A stretch of DNA of 62,320 bases from an uncultured Ruminococcus sp. (GCA_902786965.1 CADAEJ010000003.1:1-62320); one strand, 5' to 3'; positions 34,960 to 44,085 are shown, counted from the stretch's first letter. Numbers and translations: made by a program. The notes: generated by a model from the letters alone, not told the origin.

Positions 34960-34988
34960 GAATAAAGGCAGCCGTGCGCTCATAGTAT
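34960..34988 (+). promoter_or_regulatory. SigE-like promoter of the spoIIIA operon
   Basis: GAATAAA (34960-34966), 14 bases, CATAGTAT (34981-34988). These match the mother-cell SigmaE consensus (KMATATW, N14-15, CATACAHT) at 6 of 7 and 6 of 8 positions. The spoIIIA operon of Bacillus is SigmaE-dependent. No SigmaA-type promoter is seen here. Confidence 0.7.
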
Positions 34989-35022
34989 CTAATAGGACAA
35001 GTGCTGACGGGGAGGCGGTATA

Positions 35023-35979
35023 TTGAACATAAACAGCCGATTGCAAAGCGTATTTGCGTATCTTCCGCCTTGTGTGCTTGAAGCTGTGCGATCAGTTCCG
35101 CAATGCGAACAGCGCCAGCTGCGCGAGATACGTCTGCGCCTTGCACGCAAGCTTACAGTCACCGCAGGGGATAAGGAGTATTTTCTCAGCCGCAGCGGAC
35201 TGCTCACATCATCAGCTGACAATGCCGTTGATGTGACTTGTGATGATATATCTTACATCTGCCATCTTGCATTTAAAGAATCTGTACACAGCTTTCGCAG
35301 CGAGATAATAAACGGCTATGTCACAGTAAAGGGCGGCAGCAGGATAGGCTTTTGCGGAACTGCCGTACTTGATGTGCGCAATTCATACAGCGTAGAGAAT
35401 GTCAAGGATATCTCCTGTGTCAATATCCGTATAGCGCGTGAGATAAAGGGCTGTGCAGACGAGCTTTGCAAACAGCTGTTTGATCGCCGCACCACGAGCC
35501 TTCTTATAGCAGGTCCGCCTGCAAGCGGAAAAACGACTCTGCTGCGCGACCTTACAAGGCAGCTGGGAAATGCTTACAGCACAAGTCTTATAGACATCAG
35601 AAACGAGATAGCTGCTGTCTTTGAGGGCATCGCACAGAACGATGTGGGCTTGATGACCGATATTTTTACAGGCTACAACAGGTTTGAGGGCATAATGACA
35701 GCTATCCGTGTGATGTCGCCTGTTTATCTTGTTTGTGATGAGATCGGCAGCGATGATGATCTTAAAGCCCTTGAATACGCCGTGAACAGCGGTGTGAAGC
35801 TGATAGCCTCCTGTCACTGCTCAGATCTTGCCGAGCTTGATTCAAAGCCTGTTATCCGCAGACTGATAAAGCGCGGTGCATTTGAAAAAGCGCTGCTTCT
35901 GGACAGCGGCGCACAGTGCGGGCAGATAAAATGTATCTGTGATCTGTCAAGACGCGGAAAGGAAAAGGTGCGATGCTGA
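35023..35979 (+). CDS. spoIIIAA: stage III sporulation protein AA
   Basis: A 318-residue ATPase related to type II/IV secretion ATPases, with Walker A GPPASGKT (164-171) and a Walker B-like YLVCDEIG. In the mother cell it powers the SpoIIIA-SpoIIQ channel joining mother cell and forespore. TTG start at 35023 after GGGGAGGCGG. First of eight genes in the classic order, overlapping spoIIIAB by seven bases. Confidence 0.95.
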   Translation: MNINSRLQSVFAYLPPCVLEAVRSVPQCEQRQLREIRLRLARKLTVTAGDKEYFLSRSGLLTSSADNAVDVTCDDISYICHLAFKESVHSFRSEIINGYVTVKGGSRIGFCGTAVLDVRNSYSVENVKDISCVNIRIAREIKGCADELCKQLFDRRTTSLLIAGPPASGKTTLLRDLTRQLGNAYSTSLIDIRNEIAAVFEGIAQNDVGLMTDIFTGYNRFEGIMTAIRVMSPVYLVCDEIGSDDDLKALEYAVNSGVKLIASCHCSDLAELDSKPVIRRLIKRGAFEKALLLDSGAQCGQIKCICDLSRRGKEKVRC

Positions 35980-36467
35980 AGCTATGGGGGAGTATCCTGC
36001 TGATAGCAGCGGGAACGCTTGCAGGGTGCAGGGTCAGCGAGATTTATAAGCACCGCCTCTTGCTGCACAAAAAGCTGCTGCGTATGTACAGCGAAACGTC
36101 TATACTGCTTGAGTATTCGCTTATGACCTTTGCACAGATAGTTGAAAATTTGCGAACAAGCGGCGAGTATAATGAACTGAGCTTTCTTAATGTCGATACC
36201 TGTTCGCCCGATATAAGACAAGCTGTGCTTGACAGCATCGACAGCTGGAACAGCGGCATCGAGGAAAGTGCATCGAGCTGCCTCAGATCCTTCTTTCAGT
36301 CGCTCGGAACGACCGACATACAAGGGCAGCTATCGTATGCAAAGCTTGCTGCACTTTCGCAGCAAAGGTTTATCGGAACAGTTGAGGATACATATATGCA
36401 AAAGTCGAGGATCTCGCGGACATTTGGCGCGCTTTTCGGAGCATTCGCCGCAATTATGCTGATATAA
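35973..36467 (+). CDS. spoIIIAB: stage III sporulation protein AB
   Basis: A 164-residue membrane protein with a helix at the N-terminus (MLKLWGSILLIAAGTLAG) and another at the C-terminus (GALFGAFAAIMLI). Between them a helical domain resembles type II secretion protein F. The length and C-terminal FGALFGAFAA..L are typical of SpoIIIAB. It overlaps spoIIIAA. Part of the mother-cell side of the feeding-tube complex. Confidence 0.92.
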   Translation: MLKLWGSILLIAAGTLAGCRVSEIYKHRLLLHKKLLRMYSETSILLEYSLMTFAQIVENLRTSGEYNELSFLNVDTCSPDIRQAVLDSIDSWNSGIEESASSCLRSFFQSLGTTDIQGQLSYAKLAALSQQRFIGTVEDTYMQKSRISRTFGALFGAFAAIMLI

Positions 36468-36481
36468 AGGAATGAACATAA

Positions 36482-36679
36482 ATGGATATCGACCTTATTT
36501 TCAAGATAGCCGCTATCGGTATAATCGTAGCTGTGCTCAATCAACTCCTTAAACGTGCCGAGCGCGATGAACAGGCGATGATGACCACGCTTGCAGGACT
36601 TATAGTTGTGCTGTTTATGATAGTCAATCAGATAGGCAGTCTGTTTCAGACTATCAAAAACGTCTTTGGGCTGAACTGA
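36482..36679 (+). CDS. spoIIIAC: stage III sporulation protein AC
   Basis: A 65-residue membrane protein with two helices; MDIDLIFKIAAIGIIVAVLNQLLK and the second segment AGLIVVLFMIV are characteristic of SpoIIIAC. It ends one base into the spoIIIAD start (TGATG). Confidence 0.95.
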   Translation: MDIDLIFKIAAIGIIVAVLNQLLKRAERDEQAMMTTLAGLIVVLFMIVNQIGSLFQTIKNVFGLN

Positions 36680-37065
36680 TGAATATCATTTCGGTATGCG
36701 GATTTTGCATTGCGTCTGTTATCGCCTGCAAAGCACTTGAAAATGACAGCAGGCAGCTTAAAACAGTGCTTACGCTTGTTGTTGCTGTGATATTTCTGCT
36801 GTCAACAGTGGGATTCGTTTCACAGATCATTTCTGCGGTAAGTTCGCTTTTTGATGCGGCAAAGATCGACAGTATGTACATCAAGGTCATATTCAAGTGC
36901 CTTGGTGTTACATATCTGACCCAGTTCGCTGCTGATTACTGTAAGGACTGCGGTGAGAACGCAATTGCCTCGCAGGTGCTTTTAGCAGGCAGGATATCAG
37001 TCCTTGTGATATCCCTTCCGCTTTTCAAAGCGTTTGTTGAGATAGTAAAAAGTCTTATCATATGA
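36679..37065 (+). CDS. spoIIIAD: stage III sporulation protein AD
   Basis: A 128-residue membrane protein with about four helices, homologous in its first part to SpoIIIAC. The conserved stretch LGVTYLTQFAADYCKDCGENAIASQVLLAGR is partly visible around residue 75. It overlaps both neighbours by a few bases. Confidence 0.95.
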   Translation: MNIISVCGFCIASVIACKALENDSRQLKTVLTLVVAVIFLLSTVGFVSQIISAVSSLFDAAKIDSMYIKVIFKCLGVTYLTQFAADYCKDCGENAIASQVLLAGRISVLVISLPLFKAFVEIVKSLII

Positions 37066-38219
37066 TAAAGAGGAAAAGTATGAAAAGGTTGACTGCTGTT
37101 TTGTGTGTACTGATACTTGCTGTTTTTGCCTCGCCGACAGCCTTTGCGCAGGATAGTGACAGCTCGCGGACTGCCGAAAGCATTACTAAAAAGATCGAGC
37201 AAAAGCTTGAGGGCAGTACCCCAAAAGACATAAAGCGAACTTTGGACAGCAAGGGGATAAAGCTAACGTCGCCCTCGTCCGTTGGAAATATAGAACCCAA
37301 AAGCTTCATACAAAAGGGTATCGATCACTTCAAAAACGCCTTGAGATCGCCTTTTGTAATGCTTGGCAGAATAATTGCGATAACCCTGCTTGCAGTGCTT
37401 ATACGCTCTGTCAGATCGGGCGATGACAGTGTTTCAAGAGTTTTTGAGATAGTCTGCGTGATCTGTACGGTAACCGTAATGACAGATACCGTGAGAGACA
37501 GTTTTCTTTCGGTGCAGCGATCAATAAACTCGGTAAATACATATCTTGCGGCGTATCTGCCTGTTTTTTCGGGTATAACCGCAGCAGGCGGAAATCTGAT
37601 CGGTTCAAACGGCTACCTTGCGATCATGCTTTTGGTGTGCGAGGTCATGGGAATGATCGCATCAAAGGTCTTGCTGCCGTTTTTGAGTATAGTGCTTGCG
37701 GTGACTCTTGTTTCGTCCGTTAACCCTCGGCTGAATTTTGCTGATGTCGCAGGAAGCGTCAAAAAGGCAGTAACTGTCGGGCTCGGCATGCTGATGACTG
37801 TTTTTACGGGACTTATGACGATACAAGGCATTACAGGCGCAGCAGCGGATAATGTCACATCAAAGGCTTTGAAATTTGCCGCATCGAGCTTCATACCCGT
37901 TATAGGCAACTCTGTTTCGGAAGCTTATTCAACAGTCAAGGGCAGCCTTGGCGTTATACGCTCGGGCGTGGGCAGTATTGGGATTATCGTGCTGTTTCTT
38001 ATAGTTATTAAGCCGCTTATCAGTCTAATAGCCGTGAGGTTTTCGATATTCCTTGCCAAGTGCGTCAGCGACTTCTTTGGCAGATCGCAGGTATCGGGAC
38101 TTCTTAAAAGCGTGAATTCGGTGCTTGGAATAGCTATGAGCATAATCATAGCCTACGCACTTATCTTCACCCTTGCAACTACAATAATGATGCTCACGGC
38201 ATTTAATCTCGGAGGGTAA
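37062..38219 (+). CDS. spoIIIAE: stage III sporulation protein AE
   Basis: A 385-residue protein with a signal peptide (cut site probably after AFA, about residue 28), a helical outside segment to about 90, then seven or eight membrane helices. It is the large polytopic component of the SpoIIIA complex. It overlaps spoIIIAD by four bases (ATGA) and abuts spoIIIAF. Confidence 0.95.
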   Translation: MIKRKSMKRLTAVLCVLILAVFASPTAFAQDSDSSRTAESITKKIEQKLEGSTPKDIKRTLDSKGIKLTSPSSVGNIEPKSFIQKGIDHFKNALRSPFVMLGRIIAITLLAVLIRSVRSGDDSVSRVFEIVCVICTVTVMTDTVRDSFLSVQRSINSVNTYLAAYLPVFSGITAAGGNLIGSNGYLAIMLLVCEVMGMIASKVLLPFLSIVLAVTLVSSVNPRLNFADVAGSVKKAVTVGLGMLMTVFTGLMTIQGITGAAADNVTSKALKFAASSFIPVIGNSVSEAYSTVKGSLGVIRSGVGSIGIIVLFLIVIKPLISLIAVRFSIFLAKCVSDFFGRSQVSGLLKSVNSVLGIAMSIIIAYALIFTLATTIMMLTAFNLGG

Positions 38220-38693
38220 ATGGATACAGTAAAAACGATAATCTATTCAGCGTGTGTTGTTGGTGTCGTCAGTACGATGATAGAGATAGCCTCGCCTGAG
38301 GGAACAATGAAAAAACAGCTTGACCTTGTAATTGGTCTTGTGCTTGTAATGGTGGTCATAACGCCTTGTATGAACAAGGATTTCAGGTTCAGACTGAATG
38401 ATTATACATCCGCGTACGATAAACAGGTATATGAAGATATAAAGAATTACGAAAAATCGCTTGTTATCGACAGCGCCAAAGCGGAGCTTTCAGACTATCT
38501 GCGAAAAAAACTGAATGCCGAAGGCATAAACTGCGGCGAAATTATCATAACCCTCGATATAGATGAATATAATCAGATAGGGATAACAAAAGTACAGGTA
38601 TCATCAAATCAAAGCCCTGATAAAATAAAAAGCATAATACAAGCCGAGCTGCCTAAAACGCAGGTTTCGGTCACAGCGGGTGACAGCAGTTGA
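38220..38693 (+). CDS. spoIIIAF: stage III sporulation protein AF
   Basis: A 157-residue protein with two N-terminal membrane helices (about 8-25 and 37-55) and a soluble ring-building-motif-like domain, as in SpoIIIAF. It starts directly after the spoIIIAE stop codon and overlaps spoIIIAG (TTGA). Confidence 0.93.
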   Translation: MDTVKTIIYSACVVGVVSTMIEIASPEGTMKKQLDLVIGLVLVMVVITPCMNKDFRFRLNDYTSAYDKQVYEDIKNYEKSLVIDSAKAELSDYLRKKLNAEGINCGEIIITLDIDEYNQIGITKVQVSSNQSPDKIKSIIQAELPKTQVSVTAGDSS

Positions 38694-39256
38694 TAATCAA
38701 AGATATGAAAAAGACACTTGCGCATTTCAAGCTTTCTGAAAGCAAAACGAAAATAATATTTGTTATCGGTATCGCAGGGATAGTGCTTATAGCACTTTCA
38801 AGCCTGAACACAGGCTCTAAAGCAGCAAAAGAAAGCCCGCCTGCCGCAGCCTCTGACAATGATTACTGCGAAAGTGAGCAATTCAGACAGCAGATGACCG
38901 AGGAACTTGAAAATATCCTCTCTAACATAGACGGAGTTGGAGAGTGCCGCGTCATGATCTCCGTAGAAGGAACATCTGAATACTATTACGCCGAAAATAT
39001 AGATAAAACGCAGGAGTACAGCCCAAGCGGCTCAAATGAGCAGTATCAGAACGAGGTCGTTGTGATAGACAGCGGAGATAACAAGCAGGCTCTTGTAAGA
39101 AAAAAGGTCAAACCCAAGATAAACGGCGTAGTCGTGGTTTGTGCGGGAGGTGGAGATATAACAGTAAAAGAGAGGGTCATTAAAGCTGTTTCAGCAGCTT
39201 TGAATCTGTCCTACGGCAAGATATGTGTCGAGGGAAAAACTAAGATAGAGAGGTAA
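38690..39256 (+). CDS. spoIIIAG: stage III sporulation protein AG
   Basis: A 188-residue protein with one membrane helix (about 23-40) and an outside domain containing the family block ILSNIDGVGECRVMISVEG. In Bacillus it forms the large ring of the intercellular channel. The TTG start at 38690 overlaps the previous stop and has GGGTGA upstream. An internal ATG at 38705 lacks a ribosome binding site. Confidence 0.93.
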   Translation: MIIKDMKKTLAHFKLSESKTKIIFVIGIAGIVLIALSSLNTGSKAAKESPPAAASDNDYCESEQFRQQMTEELENILSNIDGVGECRVMISVEGTSEYYYAENIDKTQEYSPSGSNEQYQNEVVVIDSGDNKQALVRKKVKPKINGVVVVCAGGGDITVKERVIKAVSAALNLSYGKICVEGKTKIER

Positions 39257-39262
39257 TCGAAA

Positions 39263-39808
39263 ATGAAAAAACCATCACTTATCATCGGCAAAAAACAGTT
39301 GATCTTAGCAGGCATGACACTTGTGCTTGGGCTGGCTATCTACATAAATTATGCATACTCAGCCTCGGGGAACAAGATAAAGGCGACCGACGTTGTGAAA
39401 AATCAGTCTGTAAACTACGGAGAATCGCAGCTTGTCAGCAAGGACGCTGATGAGGATTACTTTGCAAAGGCGCGCCTTGACAGAACAACATCAAGGGATG
39501 AGGCTGTACAGACGCTCAAATCCATTATAGGCGGCGGAGATGCGACCGAGGAGGAGAGAAAAACCGCTTCGCAGCAGGCGCAGACAATGACAGGCCTTAT
39601 GGAAACGGAAAACAAGATAGAAAGCCTTGTCAAGGCAGCGGGCTTTAAAGACTGCGTGGTGTACCTTGACGGCAATAATGCCAATATAGTCGTCAAAACA
39701 GGCAATAAAGACGGGCTTATGGCAAGCGAAGCGGCAAAAATAAAGGATATCCTGCTTTCAGAGGTATCTGTCGCAAACGAGAATATCAGGATATTCGACG
39801 TAGCCTGA
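39263..39808 (+). CDS. spoIIIAH: stage III sporulation protein AH
   Basis: A 181-residue protein with one membrane helix near the start (LILAGMTLVLGLAIYINYAYS, residues about 13-33, quoted in part) and a C-terminal YscJ/FliF-like domain that binds forespore SpoIIQ across the septum. It has a family-typical Cys and VVYLDGNNANIVVK motif. Last gene of the cluster. No strong terminator is seen in the next 90 bases. Confidence 0.93.
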   Translation: MKKPSLIIGKKQLILAGMTLVLGLAIYINYAYSASGNKIKATDVVKNQSVNYGESQLVSKDADEDYFAKARLDRTTSRDEAVQTLKSIIGGGDATEEERKTASQQAQTMTGLMETENKIESLVKAAGFKDCVVYLDGNNANIVVKTGNKDGLMASEAAKIKDILLSEVSVANENIRIFDVA

Positions 39809-39907
39809 TACTCCGTTTCCCAAAAGCATTAAAAGACCTATGATATAATCCCTTTATCTGTATCTGCGGCAAAGCGAAAAAACTTTATTTTTTTGAGTCA
39901 AAACACT

Positions 39908-39936
39908 TGTAAGTTCCTCCGAAATGTGTTATAATT
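39908..39936 (+). promoter_or_regulatory. promoter of the Asp23/Gls24-nusB transcript
   Basis: TTGTAA (39908-39913), 17 bases, TATAAT (39931-39936), giving vegetative expression independent of the spoIIIA operon. Confidence 0.78.
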
Positions 39937-40014
39937 ACCATAAGTATAGTCGGCTGCAATTTCGGCTGCCCGACAAATTCGCTTTACCGCAATACAATAA
40001 AGGGGGAACGGCAT

Positions 40015-40371
40015 ATGAATAAGCCTAATGAAACTGTTGAAAAGAGTCTGCATATCAGCCAGGATGTTATCGCGCAGATAATCGTGAACTGCATCAATGA
40101 GGTCGACGGCGTATACAGCGTTGCGCCTGTTATGAAAACTCCGAGACAGATATGGCTCAAGCAGGAGAACTTCGGCAATATAAGGATAGGTCTTGTTGAC
40201 GATGTTATTTCCGTTACCGTTGGTATAATCATTGAATGCGGAACAAAAGCTATCGCAATAAGTGAGATCATTCAGGAAAAGGTCAAAGGTTCTATCCAGA
40301 ATATGCTCGGACTTATGGTAGCAAGGGTGAATATTAACGTGTGCGGTGTTCACACACAAGATAAAGCCTGA
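40015..40371 (+). CDS. Asp23/Gls24 family envelope stress protein
   Basis: A 118-residue protein with the Asp23 pattern (ISQDVIAQIIVNCINEVDGVYSV near the start; VGIIIECGTKAIAISEIIQEKVKGSIQNMLGLMVARVNINVCGV later, quoted in part). Between spoIIIAH and nusB this gene is standard in Firmicutes. Ribosome binding site AGGGGGAA. The exact job is unclear; relatives gather at the membrane under envelope stress. Confidence 0.93.
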   Translation: MNKPNETVEKSLHISQDVIAQIIVNCINEVDGVYSVAPVMKTPRQIWLKQENFGNIRIGLVDDVISVTVGIIIECGTKAIAISEIIQEKVKGSIQNMLGLMVARVNINVCGVHTQDKA

Positions 40372-40404
40372 CTTTTGCCGATCGGCAAAGGTCGGCTTTG
40401 TTGT
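40363..40404 (+). terminator. large hairpin before nusB (possible partial terminator)
   Basis: AAAGCC pairs with GGCTTT and inside it TTTGCCG pairs with CGGCAAA. The T tail is weak (GTTGTGTATG). It overlaps the stop codon of the Gls24 gene and may only reduce read-through. Confidence 0.45.
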
Positions 40405-40436
40405 GTATGTAATAGTTTTTAAAGGATGTGTTTTTA

Positions 40437-40865
40437 GTGTCGACATCAAGGCGGCAGGTAAGGGAAGCGGCATTTCTGCTTTCTTTTGAAAAGCTTTTCA
40501 GAGATGACCCGTTGGAAGCTATCTTTGAATCAGCAAAAGAAGTTGATGATTTTGATTTTAACGAGGAAGCCCAGCAGCTCGTAAGAAACATCTGTGAAAA
40601 TGCAGACAAGCTTGACGAGATCATTTCCGAGTTCAGCGACAAGCGCTCTGTGAGCAGGATACCAAAGGTAAATCTTGCGCTGCTGCGCCTTGCGATATAC
40701 GAATCGCTGTTTGATGACAGGGTACCTGTAAATGTTGCTATAAGTGAGGCTGTTAAGCTCGCGCAGGCATATGCGCTTGAGCCTGATGTTTCATTCGTCA
40801 ACGGTGTACTGGGATCGTTCTCAAAGAGCGAGCATGTGAAGAACAAGGCGGAAGATACCCAATGA
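40437..40865 (+). CDS. nusB: transcription antitermination factor NusB
   Basis: A 142-residue all-helical RNA-binding protein that, with NusE, binds boxA of rRNA transcripts. The start block is STSRRQVREAAFLLSFEK, and VNLALLRLAIYE and VNVAISEAVKLAQAY are diagnostic. The GTG start at 40437 has AAAGGA ten bases upstream. A GTG at 40428 is too close to it. Its stop overlaps the next ATG (ATGA). Confidence 0.95.
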   Translation: MSTSRRQVREAAFLLSFEKLFRDDPLEAIFESAKEVDDFDFNEEAQQLVRNICENADKLDEIISEFSDKRSVSRIPKVNLALLRLAIYESLFDDRVPVNVAISEAVKLAQAYALEPDVSFVNGVLGSFSKSEHVKNKAEDTQ

Positions 40866-41806
40866 GCCTGTTTCTTGGCATCGATACAAGCAATTATACC
40901 ACTTCGTGCGCGCTGTATGACAGTAAAACGGGTGAGGTCTTTTCAAATAAAAAGCTTTTGCCTGTAAAAAGCGGCGAAAAGGGGTTGAGACAGTCTGATG
41001 CGGTCTTTCACCATACAAAGCAGCTGCCCGAGCTTATGGAGCAGCTTTTGCTTGGCAAAGGTGAGATCTCTTGCGTCAGCTATTCGTGTGCGCCCAGAGA
41101 TGTACAGGGTTCGTATATGCCATGCTTTCTTGTAGGCGAGTGTACTGCGAGAAGCATCGCATCGGCAAACGGTGTTAAAAGCTATGCGACCTATCATCAG
41201 ATGGGGCATATTTTAGCGGCATTATATTCGTGTAAAAGACTTGATCTGCTCAAATCGAACAAGTCTTTTCTTGCTTTTCATATAAGCGGCGGCACAACAG
41301 ATATGCTGCTTTGTAAGCCTGATGATGATAAAGTTCTGGCTATTGAACAGATAGGCGGCTCACTCGATCTGAAAGCCGGACAAGCCGTTGACCGCGTGGG
41401 TCTGATGCTTGGACTTGATTTTCCGTGCGGAGCGCAGCTTGAAAAGCTTGCCGAAAAAAGCAAAGGCGGTTTTTCCGTAAAACCTGTAATTCGCGGCTTG
41501 GATTGCTCGCTTTCAGGGGTCGAGAACAAGTGCAGGGATATGATAAAAGCAGGAAGCTCTTCCGAAGATACGGCAAGATTCTGCCTTGAATACATAGGTG
41601 CATCTGTCAGAAGTATGACGCTTGCCGCACTTAATGAATACGGCGAAATGCCTGTGGTTTTCGCAGGAGGAGTTATGTCTGACAGGCTGATAAAGAATAT
41701 GCTTACGCCTGTAGGTGACGGATACTTTGCACAGCCTGAGTATTCGTGCGATAATGCTGTTGGCGTGGCGATCTACGGTGCAGTAAGAGAGGACGCTTTG
41801 TTATGA
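40862..41806 (+). CDS. TsaD/Kae1-like (peptidase M22 family) paralogue
   Basis: A 314-residue member of the ASKHA fold family that includes the tRNA t6A enzyme TsaD. It begins FLGIDTSNYTTSCALYD. The metal-binding HxxxH is seen in YHQMGHILAAL, and the nucleotide site in AFHISGGTTDM. Sequence outside the motifs departs from TsaD, so this is likely the second family copy found in Clostridia next to nusB or xseA rather than the t6A enzyme itself. Overlaps nusB and xseA by four bases. Role unknown. Confidence 0.85.
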   Translation: MSLFLGIDTSNYTTSCALYDSKTGEVFSNKKLLPVKSGEKGLRQSDAVFHHTKQLPELMEQLLLGKGEISCVSYSCAPRDVQGSYMPCFLVGECTARSIASANGVKSYATYHQMGHILAALYSCKRLDLLKSNKSFLAFHISGGTTDMLLCKPDDDKVLAIEQIGGSLDLKAGQAVDRVGLMLGLDFPCGAQLEKLAEKSKGGFSVKPVIRGLDCSLSGVENKCRDMIKAGSSSEDTARFCLEYIGASVRSMTLAALNEYGEMPVVFAGGVMSDRLIKNMLTPVGDGYFAQPEYSCDNAVGVAIYGAVREDALL

Positions 41807-43011
41807 GTTCGATACTTTCGGTATCACAATTGAATAAGTATGTTGCGTTCAAGCTCAAAAGCGATGTAAAGCTGAAAGGCGTATGTGTTAAGGGAGAGAT
41901 CTCAAACTACAATCTCAATTATAGATCGGGGCATCATTATTTTACCGTTAAGGACGAGCAAAGCTGCATCAAAGCCGTGATGTTCGCAGGAAGCGCAGCA
42001 AGACTCAAAACCGAGCTTAAAGACGGTATGAGCGTTCTTGTTGTCGGAAATGTTGAGATATATGAAGCCGGCGGTACATACCAGATAATCGCAACAGATA
42101 TTACACCCCTTGGCAGCGGCGCGGTACATAATAAAACCGAACTTATCAAGGAAAAACTATACAAAATGGGCATTTTTGATGAAAAGAATAAAAAGCCTAT
42201 ACCTGTTTTTCCAAGAAATATCGCTGTTGTAACTTCAATGACAGGTGCAGCGCTTCAGGATATTCTCAATGTTTTGCAGAGAAGATTCCCGATCTGTACA
42301 GTTGGTGTTTTTCACACACAGGTGCAGGGTACGGAATCTGTTGAAACTATATGTGCAGGCCTGCAAAAAGCAGACAGCGGCGAGTTTGATACGATCATTC
42401 TCGCGCGCGGCGGCGGTGCGCTTGAGGAGCTGGCATCATTCAATACCGAAGAGGCAGCTATGGCGGTTTACAACTGCCGCACACCCATCATTTCAGCAGT
42501 CGGTCACGAGATAAATACCACGCTTGTCGACTATGCGGCAGATCTCAGAGCGCCGACACCATCAGCTGCCGCAGAGCTTGCAGCGCCTGATAGATCGCAG
42601 CTTCTGGGTGCTGTTGACAGTTTGAAAGAAGCGATGAAAAGGTCGCTGCTTACCTGCCTTGGTTCAAAAGAGAACAGGATAGACAGGCTCCTTTCCGAGA
42701 TAAGGCTATGCTCGCCGAAGAATAAGCTCAAAACCGATGAACAACGGGTGGACGAGCTTTCGCAGCGGTTAAGAAAAAGCTTTGCCCGTGCTGTTGAGAA
42801 AAAGGAGTTCGCTCTTGAATCCCGTGCGGGAAAGCTTACTGCTTTGAGCCCATTCAATGTGCTTTCGCGCGGGTATTCGATAGTTCAGAAAGATAAGTCG
42901 GTAGTAATGTCTGCCGATGAAATAAATGACGGCGACAGGATATCCATTCGCTTCCGCGGTGATACAGCCTGCGCTACTGTTACAGATATTATCCGAAAGG
43001 GAGAGGAATAA
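41803..43011 (+). CDS. xseA: exodeoxyribonuclease VII large subunit
   Basis: A 402-residue nuclease subunit with an N-terminal OB fold (SVSQLNKYVAFKLKSD; KGEISNYNLNYRSGHHYFTVKD, in part) and the catalytic block RGGGALEELASFN, then VGHEINTTLVDYAADLRAPTPSAAAEL, a coiled coil and LSRGYSIV near the end. It degrades single-stranded DNA to oligonucleotides with XseB. It overlaps both neighbours (ATGA, TAATG). Confidence 0.97.
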   Translation: MSSILSVSQLNKYVAFKLKSDVKLKGVCVKGEISNYNLNYRSGHHYFTVKDEQSCIKAVMFAGSAARLKTELKDGMSVLVVGNVEIYEAGGTYQIIATDITPLGSGAVHNKTELIKEKLYKMGIFDEKNKKPIPVFPRNIAVVTSMTGAALQDILNVLQRRFPICTVGVFHTQVQGTESVETICAGLQKADSGEFDTIILARGGGALEELASFNTEEAAMAVYNCRTPIISAVGHEINTTLVDYAADLRAPTPSAAAELAAPDRSQLLGAVDSLKEAMKRSLLTCLGSKENRIDRLLSEIRLCSPKNKLKTDEQRVDELSQRLRKSFARAVEKKEFALESRAGKLTALSPFNVLSRGYSIVQKDKSVVMSADEINDGDRISIRFRGDTACATVTDIIRKGEE

Positions 43012-43199
43012 TGAGCTTTGAGAAAGACCTTTCAAGACTCAATGAAATAGTTAAAAAGCTTGAGGGCACAGACCTTACGCTTGATGAGTCGCTTGACCTT
43101 TACAAAGAGGGTGTTGAGCTTTCCGTCAAGTGTAAAAAAACGCTTGAACAAGCTAAACTTACAGTAATTCAAATGGACGGAGATAATACCGATGAATGA
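43011..43199 (+). CDS. xseB: exodeoxyribonuclease VII small subunit
   Basis: A 62-residue protein matching the XseB pattern SFEKDLSRLNEIVKKLEG.DLTLDESL.LY.EGV.L....K.TL. It folds as a helical hairpin that binds along XseA. It starts at the last base of the xseA stop codon and overlaps ispA by eight bases. Confidence 0.97.
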   Translation: MSFEKDLSRLNEIVKKLEGTDLTLDESLDLYKEGVELSVKCKKTLEQAKLTVIQMDGDNTDE

Positions 43200-44085
43200 T
43201 ATAAACAAGCAGCTGCTTGATAAATACGTCAAATCAATAGATGAATGCCTTTTGAGGTTCACCGGTGAAAAGCCCGAGCTTCAGGGCGTTGTGTGCGAAG
43301 CGATGGAGTATTCACTTATGGCAGGCGGAAAAAGGCTGCGCCCTGTGCTTTGCCTTGAATTCTACCGTATGTGCGGCGGAAATGATATGGACAGCATACT
43401 TGATATCGCCTGCGCGATCGAGCTTATACATACGTTTTCACTTATACACGATGACCTGCCTTGTATGGATAATGACGATTTCCGCAGAGGCAAGCCATCC
43501 TGCCACAAGGCTTTCCCCGAAAACATAGCTTTGCTTGCGGGCGATGCTCTCAATACACTTGCTTTTGAAGTTATCTCAAATGCTGCCCTTGACGGAAGAA
43601 TACCTGCTGAAAAGGCAGTAATGCTTATCTCGGTACTCAGCAAAGGCGTTGGCGTTGAGGGAATGATCGGCGGACAGGTCATCGACCTTATGAGCGAGGG
43701 CAAGGATATTGACATTGAAACACTCAATACCTTGCAGTCATATAAAACAGGTGCGCTGATCGAGGCTGCCTGCGTAATGGGTGTTATTCTTTCCGGCAGA
43801 TATGAAATGATACCTGCTGCGGCTGATTATGCATCTGCACTGGGCAGAGCTTTTCAGATAGTTGATGATCTGCTTGATGTTAACGGCACTTTTGAAGAAC
43901 TTGGCAAGCCTATCGGAAGTGACAGCGAACAGAAAAAATGCACATATGTTACTTTGCTTGGTGAAAGCCGTTCAAGGCAGATAGCTGCACAGCTGACAAT
44001 GCAGGCGCTGGGGCATCTTGGCAAGTTTGAAAACAATCAGTTCTTGTCCGAGCTTACCGACGATATGCTCAGCAGACGTAATTGA
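43192..44085 (+). CDS. ispA: polyprenyl synthetase (farnesyl diphosphate synthase type)
   Basis: A 297-residue trans-isoprenyl diphosphate synthase. The two Asp-rich motifs are present: first DDLPCMDNDD (with the two-residue insert usual for bacterial FPP/GGPP synthases) and second DDLLD. GGKRLRP is at about residue 45. It makes farnesyl or geranylgeranyl diphosphate for quinone and cell-wall carriers. Chain length is not readable by eye. Between xseB and dxs, its classic place. Confidence 0.95.
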   Translation: MNDINKQLLDKYVKSIDECLLRFTGEKPELQGVVCEAMEYSLMAGGKRLRPVLCLEFYRMCGGNDMDSILDIACAIELIHTFSLIHDDLPCMDNDDFRRGKPSCHKAFPENIALLAGDALNTLAFEVISNAALDGRIPAEKAVMLISVLSKGVGVEGMIGGQVIDLMSEGKDIDIETLNTLQSYKTGALIEAACVMGVILSGRYEMIPAAADYASALGRAFQIVDDLLDVNGTFEELGKPIGSDSEQKKCTYVTLLGESRSRQIAAQLTMQALGHLGKFENNQFLSELTDDMLSRRN

